This document shows positions 9,099-16,101 of a DNA stretch of 27,752 nucleotides, in pieces. The stretch covers positions 1 to 27,752 of the forward strand of contig CAYXVF010000081.1 in the NCBI GenBank assembly GCA_964468125.1, given 5' to 3'. This stretch comes from CAYXVF01 sp964468125. GTDB lineage: Bacteria; Myxococcota; XYA12-FULL-58-9; CAYXVF01. The notes under the pieces were generated by a model. It saw only the letters and a program-made list of their open reading frames with translations. It was not told the origin of the DNA and did not search any database. How positions within the stretch are numbered: the stretch's first letter is position 1; each line of letters starts with the position of its first letter. The translations under genes were made by a program, and so were the position numbers.

Positions 9099-9123
9099 GC
9101 CCCGCTTGGCCGTTAGGATCTTC

Positions 9124-9152
9124 TTGACAAGCCAGATTGGCTTCCATATTAC
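9124..9152 (+). promoter_or_regulatory. Sigma-70-type promoter for rplM-rpsI
   Basis: A perfect -35 TTGACA at 9124-9129 is separated by 17 bp from TATTAC at 9147-9152 (four of six matches to TATAAT). The predicted transcript would start near 9159, leaving a leader of about 40 nt before the rplM ATG. This is the clearest housekeeping promoter in the window and fits a ribosomal protein operon. Confidence 0.7.
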
Positions 9153-9199
9153 CCCGCCTCCGCGCCCCGAATAGAACTGCGCGGTGAGGACCGATACAG

Positions 9200-9628
9200 A
9201 TGAAGACGATCAGCGCTAAAAAGGAAGACGTGAAGCGCGAGTGGTACGTCGTGGACGCCACCGACCAGACCCTCGGTCGACTCGCTAGCCGCGTTGCCAC
9301 CGTCCTGCGCGGCAAGCACAAGCCGATCTACACCCCCCACGTCGACACCGGTGACTACGTGGTCGTGGTCAACGCTGAAAAGGTCAAGCTGACCGGCAAG
9401 AAGAACGAAGACAAGCTCTACCACCACCACACCGGCTGGGTGGGCGGCATCGTCACGCGCACTGCCAAGCAGTTGCGCGAGCAGCGGCCGGAGCGTCTGG
9501 TCGAAAACGCGGTGCACGGCATGCTGCCGAAGAACGTCCTCGGTCGGACCATGGGCAAAAAGCTCAAAGTGTACGCCGGTGGCGAGCATCCCCACGCGGC
9601 CCAACAACCTCGCGAGCTCGCGATCTAA
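9200..9628 (+). CDS. rplM: 50S ribosomal protein L13
   Basis: The 142-aa length and sequence are typical of L13: 'REWYVVDATDQTLGRLAS' near the N-terminus, 'VVVVNAEKVKLTGKK' in the middle, then 'AVHGMLPKNVLGRTMGKKLKVYAG' and the terminal 'EHPHAAQQP'. L13 is an early-assembly protein of the large subunit. GTGAGGA at 9184-9190 provides a ribosome binding site. It lies 12 bp upstream of rpsI, the conserved rplM-rpsI pair, and is driven by the promoter at 9124-9152. Confidence 0.98.
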   Translation: MKTISAKKEDVKREWYVVDATDQTLGRLASRVATVLRGKHKPIYTPHVDTGDYVVVVNAEKVKLTGKKNEDKLYHHHTGWVGGIVTRTAKQLREQRPERLVENAVHGMLPKNVLGRTMGKKLKVYAGGEHPHAAQQPRELAI

Positions 9629-9640
9629 TCGAGGAAGATC

Positions 9641-10030
9641 ATGTCTGAACGTTTCTACGGTACCGGTCGTCGCAAAGAAGCCACCGCTCGCGTGTGGTTG
9701 GAAGAGGGCGAGGGCGATCTCATCGTCAACAAGCAGCCCCTCGACGAATACTTTGGCCGCAAGGTGGACCGCATCGTCGCTCTGCAGTCGCTCGAGCTCG
9801 TTGGCAAGCGCGGCGCGGTGAACATCAAGGTCAACGTGACCGGCGGTGGCAAGTCTGGTCAGGCCGGCGCGATTCGCCACGGCATCACCCGCGCGCTCAT
9901 GGAAATGGACCCGGAGCTCCGGGGACAGCTCAAGAAGGCTGGCTTCGTCACCCGTGACGCACGCTCCGTCGAGCGCAAAAAGTACGGTCAGCCCGGCGCA
10001 CGCAAGCGCTTCCAGTTCTCCAAGCGTTAG
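9641..10030 (+). CDS. rpsI: 30S ribosomal protein S9
   Basis: S9 is a small-subunit protein whose C-terminal tail reaches the P-site tRNA. The 129-aa product begins 'MSERFYGTGRRKEATARVWL', contains 'VTGGGKSGQAGAIRHGI', and ends with the conserved 'ARKRFQFSKR' tail whose terminal Lys-Arg contacts tRNA. GAGGAAG just before the ATG is the ribosome binding site. It follows rplM by 12 bp and is surely cotranscribed with it. Confidence 0.98.
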   Translation: MSERFYGTGRRKEATARVWLEEGEGDLIVNKQPLDEYFGRKVDRIVALQSLELVGKRGAVNIKVNVTGGGKSGQAGAIRHGITRALMEMDPELRGQLKKAGFVTRDARSVERKKYGQPGARKRFQFSKR

Positions 10031-10034
10031 TCTC

Positions 10035-10050
10035 GCGGGTCTCCACCCGC
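10035..10050 (+). terminator. Hairpin right after rpsI
   Basis: GCGGGT (10035-10040) pairs perfectly with ACCCGC (10045-10050) around a CTCC loop, starting four bases after the rpsI stop. There is no T-run after it, so it may be a 3'-end stabilising hairpin or part of a factor-dependent terminator. Confidence 0.45.
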
Positions 10051-10066
10051 CGGCTATACTCACTCC

Positions 10067-10336
10067 ATTCCCCGGGGTGTCCCCACTGCACTGCTGTTCC
10101 TTGCGGTCGGAACGGGCTGTTCCTGCGCCCCGCTCGACCTCGAGGCACTCGAGCGCCTAACCGATACGGGCTCACGTGGGACACACCGACGATCTTGGTC
10201 GCACTGCCGGCTCGACACTTGCCTACGCAATCTCCCCCCTTTTTGCCGGGATGTACGATCCGTCAATGAAGCATTCTACCTTCTCGACCCCGCAGCGTGC
10301 CGCCTCACGGCGCCACCGGCTCAGGCCGCGTCCTGA
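10067..10336 (+). pseudogene. Possible decayed small lipoprotein frame between rpsI and the glycan operon
   Basis: This 355-bp stretch (10031-10385) has no confident gene. One plus frame reads a hydrophobic segment ending in a Cys ('ALLFLAVGTGCSC', from 10088), like a lipoprotein signal, then about 65 further codons up to a stop at 10334-10336. There is no ATG, GTG or TTG in frame before the hydrophobic part, only ATT at 10067, and no homologue is recognised. It is either a gene that has lost its start or a chance frame. The rest of the stretch holds the hairpins at 10035-10050 and 10319-10338. Confidence 0.18.
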
Positions 10337-10338
10337 GC
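10319..10338. repeat. Palindromic (REP-like) hairpin between convergent genes
   Basis: GCTCAGG (10319-10325) pairs perfectly with CCTGAGC (10332-10338) around a six-base loop. The right arm continues as CCTGAGCTTGACGAAGGGG (10332-10350), which resembles the 'CCTGAGCTTGTCGAAGG' type of short palindromic repeat that I recall as common between genes in many proteobacterial genomes. It sits between convergent rpsI and the minus-strand glycan operon, where such elements often act as bidirectional transcript ends. Confidence 0.4.
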
Positions 10339-10385
10339 TTGACGAAGGGGCGAACGGTGTTGTCCGGTATCGGTAATGAGACACC

Positions 10386-11066
10386 CTAGCATCTCGGTCC
10401 CGGGGCAGAACTGAGGAGCCCTGCAGAGCTCCTCCTGAGTTTTCGGGCGCGGGGGGCAACCCAAACCTCGTCGTCTAGAACATTCTCGAGGATCACCGTT
10501 CCCGCTCCAACCACCGCTCGCTCGCCGACGCACACGTGGTCACTCACCGTCGCTCCCGCGCCGATGAAGGCCCGCTGCCCCACGCGCACTCCGCCGGAGA
10601 GCGAGACCTGGCTTGCAATAAACGCATGGTCGCCGACCGACGAGTGATGGGACACGGTGGTTCCGCTCCAGAGGGTCACGTTGGCCCCCAGCTCCACGAA
10701 GGGCTCGACGACACAACCGGGGAGAATGAACGCGCCCTCAGGTGCACGAAACCCGCGGGGGACGCTCGCATCGGAGCTGACGTAGGAAGCGATCCGATAG
10801 CCCAAGGCCTTGGCGGAGACGAAACGCTCGGCCCGGACCGCATTCACGCGCCAATAGCCCAGGCCGAGAAACACGGTGTAGTGCTCGGGGGGAAAGCGCT
10901 CGGGCAACTCATCGAAGGGCACCACCGGCAGGCCGCGGTGCTGTTCACGGTCGACGTAGGCAGCGTCGACCGTGTGGGCGACGACCCGGTGCTCGCTGTC
11001 GTGCTCGAAGTAGTAGGTGGCGACGTCGGCGGCTTCACCGAGGCCAAAGAGCACGACCTCAGCCAT
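10386..11066 (-). CDS. NeuD/PglD/VioB-like sugar O- or N-acyltransferase
   Basis: This 226-aa protein has the NeuD/PglD architecture. An N-terminal Rossmann-like domain ('MAEVVLFGLGEAADVATYYFE', residues 1-20) binds the sugar nucleotide, and a C-terminal left-handed beta-helix built of hexapeptides runs from about 105 to 200 ('IGAGATVSDHVCVGERAVVGAGTVI'). The likely general base is one of the paired His in 'TVSHHSSVGDHAFI'. The family moves acetyl groups from acetyl-CoA to amino sugars or sialic acid. It overlaps the upstream aminotransferase gene by 8 bp. Because that gene is VioA-like, a VioB-like N-acetylation of a 4-amino-4,6-dideoxy sugar nucleotide is the best inference. The C-terminal 15 residues look unconserved. 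Confidence 0.8.
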   Translation of the reverse strand: MAEVVLFGLGEAADVATYYFEHDSEHRVVAHTVDAAYVDREQHRGLPVVPFDELPERFPPEHYTVFLGLGYWRVNAVRAERFVSAKALGYRIASYVSSDASVPRGFRAPEGAFILPGCVVEPFVELGANVTLWSGTTVSHHSSVGDHAFIASQVSLSGGVRVGQRAFIGAGATVSDHVCVGERAVVGAGTVILENVLDDEVWVAPRARKLRRSSAGLLSSAPGPRC

Positions 11067-12222
11067 GGGCCCGACTCGCCTGTGCCTCTACCGCATCGCT
11101 GATCGCGGCGACGGTCACGCACAACACGTGCTCGACGTCCTCGTCGGTGAGCTCCTGGTGCAGAGGTAGGCAGAGCACCTGGTTGGACGCTGCGATCGTA
11201 TTGGGCAGGGCGGAGCGCTCGATGAATGGCGCGTAGATCGAACAGCGGGTGACGGATTGGTGGTAGTACTTGCGCGCCAGAATCCCGTGGTCCCGGAGTG
11301 ACTCGAAGACCCGGTCGCGGACGGTGTCCGGCAAGCGTATCGGGAAGTAGGCAAAGTTCGGCTCAAAATCCGGATCGTCGTACATCCGCTCGACGGTCTC
11401 GAGAGCGTCGAGTCCGAGATGGCCGAGACCTACGCTGAGTCCGTCGCGATAGAGCTCCGCGACGGTCCGTCGACGGGCCAGGGCCGTGGGGAGCTCGGGA
11501 AGAGTCGCGAGGGCAAAGGCCGCGCGCAGCTCATCGAGCTTGCTGTTGAGGCCGAACAATCGAACCTCTTCCTCGTTCGCGATTCCGAAGTTGCGGCGAA
11601 GGCGCACGTCTTCCAGGAGTGCCTCGTTCGCGCTCACCACGAGCCCACCTTCGACCGACGAGAAGACCTTCGTCGCATGCAGGCTGACGATCGAGGCCTC
11701 GCCGAAGCTCGCGAGACTTCGGTCTCTGTAGCGAGCGCCAAAAGAGGGCGCCGCATCAAAAATGAGTGGCAGATTGTGCTCGTCCGCGACTGCCTGCAAG
11801 CCATCGATGTCGGCTGGGAAGCCGTAGGGGTGAACAGCCAGAATGGCGCGGGTGTTGGGTCCGATCGCATCGCGCACCCGCTGCGGACAGAGGCCGAAGT
11901 GGCGGTCGATGTCGACGAAGCGTGGAGACCAATCGCGGTTGTTGAGCACGACGTTGTAGGTCGCGGGAAAGCTGAAGCCGGTGAGGATCACTTCTCCGGG
12001 GGCTACTCTGCCGCGCAGCACGAGGTCGAGGGCGGAGGTGCCGTTCGTCGTGGCGAGCACACGGGCCACGCCGAGGGTCTCGGCCAGAGTGCGCTCGAGC
12101 GCACGGACCACCTCGCCGTCGTTCGTGAGCCATCCACGGTCCAAAATTGGAACGAGCGACTCGACGAATCGCTCGAGAGGGGGCCGCAAAGGTGCGGCAA
12201 GCTTGAGGGTCTTTCGATTCAT
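11059..12222 (-). CDS. DegT/DnrJ/EryC1 family PLP aminotransferase, VioA-like
   Basis: This 387-aa enzyme belongs to the sugar-nucleotide aminotransferases that convert a keto sugar nucleotide to an amino sugar using PLP and glutamate. Features include 'LTNDGEVVRALERTLAETLG' near 32-51, 'TTNGTSALDLVL' (58-69), Asp156 in 'LIFDAAPSFGA', which contacts the PLP nitrogen, and the Schiff-base Lys185 in 'VSLHATKVFSSVEGG'. The 'HATK.F...EGG' form is that of VioA/FdtB-type enzymes acting on dTDP-linked 6-deoxy-keto sugars, rather than the 'PTKNL' form of other subgroups. The start overlaps the upstream gene as ATGA. Exact substrate is inferred; no dTDP-glucose dehydratase genes are in the window. Confidence 0.88.
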   Translation of the reverse strand: MNRKTLKLAAPLRPPLERFVESLVPILDRGWLTNDGEVVRALERTLAETLGVARVLATTNGTSALDLVLRGRVAPGEVILTGFSFPATYNVVLNNRDWSPRFVDIDRHFGLCPQRVRDAIGPNTRAILAVHPYGFPADIDGLQAVADEHNLPLIFDAAPSFGARYRDRSLASFGEASIVSLHATKVFSSVEGGLVVSANEALLEDVRLRRNFGIANEEEVRLFGLNSKLDELRAAFALATLPELPTALARRRTVAELYRDGLSVGLGHLGLDALETVERMYDDPDFEPNFAYFPIRLPDTVRDRVFESLRDHGILARKYYHQSVTRCSIYAPFIERSALPNTIAASNQVLCLPLHQELTDEDVEHVLCVTVAAISDAVEAQASRAHG

Positions 12223-14279
12223 GCGCTCGCGCGCTGCGCCTCGGGGGCGATCAGCCCGACCTCGAATTGGGTGAGGGAGAGTGTCGGCTCCGCTGGGGGC
12301 TCGAAGAAGGGCGGGCTGCCAGTGTCCCAGCGCAGGTGAATGCGCCGCGCAGCCTGGGACGGCGGAAGCTCGATTTGAACGACCTCATCGACGGTGCCAT
12401 CCGCCGGCCAGGTCCATTCCCCCAAGGGACCCTCATCGGTCTCGAGCCTTAGGGCGAGGCTCTGCGCGCACAGTCCGAGGGGCCGGCGCAGCCCGAGAAG
12501 CAGGCGCAAAGCGGCACAGCCGCCGGGTTGCAGGAGCACTGCATGCCGGTGCAGCAAGCGTTGTGCGCCGTCTTTCTCGAAGCCATGTCCCAGACTCAGG
12601 ACCGGAACCAGCGAGTGGAGTGCCTCGAGTACTTCCTCGGCGAGGGCGTGTTCGCCGCCCTCGAGGAGGAGCTGGATCAGGCGCATCTGCGCCGGAAGAA
12701 ACCACTCGCGTCCGCGCAAAAGCCGCGTGAGTCGCCTGATGGTTTCGCCGACTCCCACCGTCGCCATATCGAGCTCCAAGATGAGAAGCCCTACCGTCGG
12801 GTCCCCCAAGTCCTCGTCGGCGCAGGCTTCGATCGCATCCCGTGCGGAGGCCGTATCGCCCTTCTCGAGCGCGAAGACGACGTGTCGGACCGCCTCGGCG
12901 GTGCGATGGGTCCACCAGGGGATCGGGTAGAGGGGACGAGGCAGAAGCTCGGTGTGTGCACCGTCGACCCATAGGCCGAGGTGGCGACCGATCCGGCGGA
13001 TCCACTCCCAGGCTCGTCGGCCGTTCTCTTTCATCGTGGGATCGTTCTGATCTTGCGCGTCGTGAATCCGGAAGTGGCTCAGGGCTTCGGGGAGGTAGAT
13101 GAGATCACCTTTGCACAGGAGGTTGCACCACATGCTGACGTCGATGTTGCTGCGGGTTTCGACCCCTCCCACCGCGAAGATGTGCGGTAGGGTTCCGGAG
13201 AGATCGGCCCGCCGAAACATCGCCGTGCTCGGCTCGCCGATATAGTTCAGCTGCTCGCCGATGAGCTTCTGGAGGGCGCGAGGACCCTGAATGACGGCGG
13301 GCTCCCCCACGATGCGCTTTGTCGCCTCGATGTCGTCCAACGCTTGGCCGTCTTCGTCGATCCGTTGCCGGTAAGACGTGACGACGGCGGCATTCGGCTG
13401 GCGTGTGAGGCACGCGGCGAGCTTGCGCACACAGTCGCTCGCGAGCACGTCGTCGTCCGAGAGAAACTTGATGTACTCGCCCTGGGCGCGGGCGAACACT
13501 TCGAGGTGGTTTCGTACCCCACCGAGTCTCTCTTCGTTGCGGAAGTAGCGAAGACGCGGATCGTCAAAGCTCCGCACGATCGCTTCGCACTCGCCGGTGG
13601 GATCGTCGTCGCAGACGACGATCTCGAGGTTGGGGTAGTCCTGGGCGAGCGCGGTCTGGAGCGTCTCTTGGAAGAATTGCGGCTTGTAGCTCGCGATCAA
13701 GACGCTGACGAGTGGGGTGTCTAAGGCGGAGCGGCGCCGGTCCGGTTTTTTGAGCTCGAGCACGAGGCGGCTGCCGGGACGGTATTCGAGTCCGCACAGA
13801 TGCTCGTGTGTACTCTGGCCGCGCGCGCAGCGCACGGGCGCCTCGAAGCCGACGAGACGCGTTAGGCGAACGAGCTCTTCTTCGTTGTAGAGCCAGCGGT
13901 GCCCCCACTCGCGCATCGAAAGGTTGAGCATCTCCGCTCGGGATTGGACCCAACCGTAGCCGAAGGTGTGCCAGTCCTCGTGAAGGTAGTCGTCGCTTTC
14001 GTAGTCCGCGACGATCGCGTCGAGGTCCGGCGTGGCGATGCGGGTGACGCCTCCGGGTTTGAGCACGCGGCGGCATTCCATGAGAAAGCGAACGCCGTCG
14101 GCCAAACTCAGGTGCTCAATGAAGTGCTCGTGAATGATCGCGTCGACCGAGTCATCGTTGAACGGCAGCCCCTCGGTGACGTCGCAGACGACGTCCGCGC
14201 TCTCGAGGGTGTCGACGTTCACGAAGCCGGGGAGGTGACGCTCCCCGCAACCGATATTCACATAGAGGGGCGGACTCAT
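12219..14279 (-). CDS. Bifunctional SAM methyltransferase-like and GT2 glycosyltransferase protein
   Basis: The 686-aa protein joins two enzymes. Residues 1-180 are a class I methyltransferase-like domain with 'YVNIGCGERHLPGFVNVD' (6-23), 'LPFNDDSVDAIIHEHFIEHL' (38-57) and 'RRVLKPGGVTRIATPD'. Residues 189-400 are a GT-A family 2 domain with 'VSVLIASYKPQFFQETL', 'LEIVVCDDDPTG' (218-229) and the metal-binding run Asp275-Asp277 in 'IKFLSDDDVL'. The last 280 residues are helical, perhaps repeat-like, ending in a beta-rich tail with no recognised family. The frame is open for 28 codons upstream, but the ATG at 14279 overlaps the previous stop as ATGA and opens directly onto the methyltransferase fold. 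It probably builds or caps a surface glycan. Confidence 0.85.
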   Translation of the reverse strand: MSPPLYVNIGCGERHLPGFVNVDTLESADVVCDVTEGLPFNDDSVDAIIHEHFIEHLSLADGVRFLMECRRVLKPGGVTRIATPDLDAIVADYESDDYLHEDWHTFGYGWVQSRAEMLNLSMREWGHRWLYNEEELVRLTRLVGFEAPVRCARGQSTHEHLCGLEYRPGSRLVLELKKPDRRRSALDTPLVSVLIASYKPQFFQETLQTALAQDYPNLEIVVCDDDPTGECEAIVRSFDDPRLRYFRNEERLGGVRNHLEVFARAQGEYIKFLSDDDVLASDCVRKLAACLTRQPNAAVVTSYRQRIDEDGQALDDIEATKRIVGEPAVIQGPRALQKLIGEQLNYIGEPSTAMFRRADLSGTLPHIFAVGGVETRSNIDVSMWCNLLCKGDLIYLPEALSHFRIHDAQDQNDPTMKENGRRAWEWIRRIGRHLGLWVDGAHTELLPRPLYPIPWWTHRTAEAVRHVVFALEKGDTASARDAIEACADEDLGDPTVGLLILELDMATVGVGETIRRLTRLLRGREWFLPAQMRLIQLLLEGGEHALAEEVLEALHSLVPVLSLGHGFEKDGAQRLLHRHAVLLQPGGCAALRLLLGLRRPLGLCAQSLALRLETDEGPLGEWTWPADGTVDEVVQIELPPSQAARRIHLRWDTGSPPFFEPPAEPTLSLTQFEVGLIAPEAQRASA

Positions 14280-15496
14280 GACGGGCTCCCGAGGGCGTGG
14301 ACGCGTCGCGCGTGGCGCGCTCGCAGGTGTTGGGTCATTCGAGCGATGCGGTGGTCGTAGCAATGCGCCTCGAGTACCCGGGCTCGGCCGGCTCGAATGA
14401 CGCGCTCTCGCTCCGTCGCTGCTCGTCGGTAGCGCTCCTGCAGCTCCCCGAGCTCGTCGGCTGAGGAATAGGTGACGATGTCGACGCCTGGCTCGAAGAG
14501 GTCTTCGAGGTCTCGTTGGTGGTCCGTGAGAACGAAACCGCCACTCGCGGGCACGTCAAAGACGCGTTGATTCACCGCCGACGGCATCTGCAGTGAGGTG
14601 GCGTTGAGCGAAACGACCGAATGCGCGTAGACCGCCGAAAGGGGAGCGCCGTAGTCGACGGGGCCGTGAAAGGGTGAGCGGGGCATGAGGTGGCGCCAAC
14701 CGTCATCGCCGAAGAGGTTGAGCTGCTCCTGTGGTGTCGCCCGGAGTAGCTCGGTGCGGTAGGCGGCGGTCGCGGTCCAGGTGGCGAGTGCCAAAACGTC
14801 CTCGCGGCGTTTGCCGGTGAGCTTGGGGGCGATGCGTTCGATAAACGCGTGAGGCAGGGCTCGATCGCCTTCGCACATCGCTTTGGCGACCTTGCGTGCA
14901 ACGCCTTGGCTCGAAGTCGGTACCTTCTTATGCCACTTCTTTCGTGCGTGCTGCATGCTCGCGCCCACGAAAGAGAGCGGGTAGTGCAAGGGGCCCGCTT
15001 GCGGCTGAAAAACCGCAGGGTTCGTGGCGAGCGGAAGGTACTCCACGTCCTGAAAGCCCGCGGCCCGAAGCTCTGGCTCCCAGGCACGTTCCCAGCAGAA
15101 GACCGATGTCAGCTCGGGGCAGGGAGGCGTCACCCCCGCCAAGACAAAGCTCGGGCTGTCGACGTACCAGACCGCGACCGGAAGACCGATCTCCGCGAGC
15201 AAGCCACCGACTGTCCCCTCTTCGTCAAAACCGATGTGGTTGATCGACAGAATGAAGTCGGGTTTCGCCTCGACCGCGCTCCACAGCAGCCTCTTGACCA
15301 GGGTTGAGACGTCATTCCCCACCGGGATGCGCACGACGCGATGCCCAGCCGCTCGAAGTGCCGCATCGCAGTCGTCGACGAGCAGATAGTCGCCGTCGAG
15401 GAGCAGGATGGAGAGCGACTCATTGACAAAGCGCGGGTGCTCGAGCCGCTTTGCGAGGGTGCCGCCCGGGGCGATGAGGGGGGCGTCGTCAGTCAT
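14276..15496 (-). CDS. CgeB-like glycosyltransferase (DUF3880 / Glyco_trans_1-like)
   Basis: This 406-aa protein resembles CgeB/DUF3880 proteins: an N-terminal Rossmann part with 'ILLLDGDYLLVDDCDAALRAAGHRV', 'PDFILSINHIGFDEEG' and 'LPVAVWYVDSPSFVL', then 'VEYLPLATNPAVFQP', 'PLSFVGAS', and a C-terminal GT-B half with 'NLFGDDGW', 'VVSLNATSLQMPSAVNQRVFDVPASGGFVLTDHQRDLEDLFEPG'. Such proteins occur in spore-coat glycosylation and in flagellin or surface-glycan loci. The ATG at 15496 is chosen because the conserved region starts soon after; a GGGAGGG lies directly before it, very close for a ribosome site. It is first in the four-gene operon, followed by overlaps of 4, 4 and 8 bp. Confidence 0.78.
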   Translation of the reverse strand: MTDDAPLIAPGGTLAKRLEHPRFVNESLSILLLDGDYLLVDDCDAALRAAGHRVVRIPVGNDVSTLVKRLLWSAVEAKPDFILSINHIGFDEEGTVGGLLAEIGLPVAVWYVDSPSFVLAGVTPPCPELTSVFCWERAWEPELRAAGFQDVEYLPLATNPAVFQPQAGPLHYPLSFVGASMQHARKKWHKKVPTSSQGVARKVAKAMCEGDRALPHAFIERIAPKLTGKRREDVLALATWTATAAYRTELLRATPQEQLNLFGDDGWRHLMPRSPFHGPVDYGAPLSAVYAHSVVSLNATSLQMPSAVNQRVFDVPASGGFVLTDHQRDLEDLFEPGVDIVTYSSADELGELQERYRRAATERERVIRAGRARVLEAHCYDHRIARMTQHLRARHARRVHALGSPS

Positions 15497-15649
15497 CCCT
15501 CCCGACAGAGCAACCGTCGTGCCAGGAGAGTGTGCAACGCAGGCGGTTTCCTGGCGAATTTGGCCGGAGGAAAGCGTCGAGAACTCGACACCGGCGTCGG
15601 GCCCATGACGGTTTGCAAGGACGGTCGGAAAGGTCGTACATCTCCGTCG

Positions 15650-15883
15650 ATGCGACACGCACTGGTGCCGGCCGTTCTCGCCTGTCTGACTCTCGGCCTC
15701 GCACCCTTTGCTCCGGCGCCGCACATCGTGGGGAAGCTGCGATGGGTCCTAGGCGGCGCGAAGGGCATGCAACCGATGGACTGGTTCGATCTCGTGCTTC
15801 ACGGCACCCCGTGGGTCTTCTTGATCGTGGTGCTCGTCGGAATGGGAATCGAAAGAGCACGCATGGCCAAGCGAAGCCGATGA
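15650..15883 (+). CDS. Small two-helix membrane protein of a conserved uncharacterised family
   Basis: The 77-aa product has an N-terminal hydrophobic helix (residues 4-22, 'LVPAVLACLTLGLAPFAP'), then 'PHIVGKLRWVLGGAKGMQPMDWFDLVLHG', then a second helix (about 50-68) and a basic tail 'RARMAKRSR'. I recall the middle motif from short proteins sometimes named 'RND transporter' in automatic annotation, although this one is far too small to be a pump. Function is unknown. An in-frame ATG at 15605 would add 15 unconserved residues. It is divergent from the glycan operon across 153 bp and only 4 bp upstream of the next small gene. Confidence 0.7.
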   Translation: MRHALVPAVLACLTLGLAPFAPAPHIVGKLRWVLGGAKGMQPMDWFDLVLHGTPWVFLIVVLVGMGIERARMAKRSR

Positions 15884-15887
15884 GAGT

Positions 15888-16097
15888 GTGAACGACATCA
15901 CAGCCAATCGGACGGCTTTGGTGGTTTCCGCCGCTCAGGAAGAGCTCTCGACGCTCGCGTCGCAGCCCGCGACTCCCCGCGAGCGGGCCTATATTCACCG
16001 GGCTCGAGGCTATTTGGCGCTTCGCCTTGCCGAAACGGAGGTCGCCGGAAGGGCCGTCGAGTACGAAGCCATAAAGCGTTTCGGCTTCAATCCGTAG
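15888..16097 (+). CDS. Small hypothetical protein
   Basis: A 69-aa frame starts at GTG 15888, four bases after the preceding stop, and ends four bases before the convergent sctV stop. It is soluble and charged, with a helical 'TPRERAYIHRARGYLALRLAETEVAGRAVEYEAIKRFGF' pattern whose composition looks like real protein. I do not recognise a family. Coupling with the small membrane protein upstream is likely from the spacing; joint function is inference. Confidence 0.5.
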   Translation: MNDITANRTALVVSAAQEELSTLASQPATPRERAYIHRARGYLALRLAETEVAGRAVEYEAIKRFGFNP

Positions 16098-16101
16098 CGC
16101 G

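Noticed and set aside
9153..9199. Autoregulatory L13 leader structure
   Set aside because: The leader is only about 40 nt, and no stable structure resembling known ribosomal-protein leaders could be drawn.
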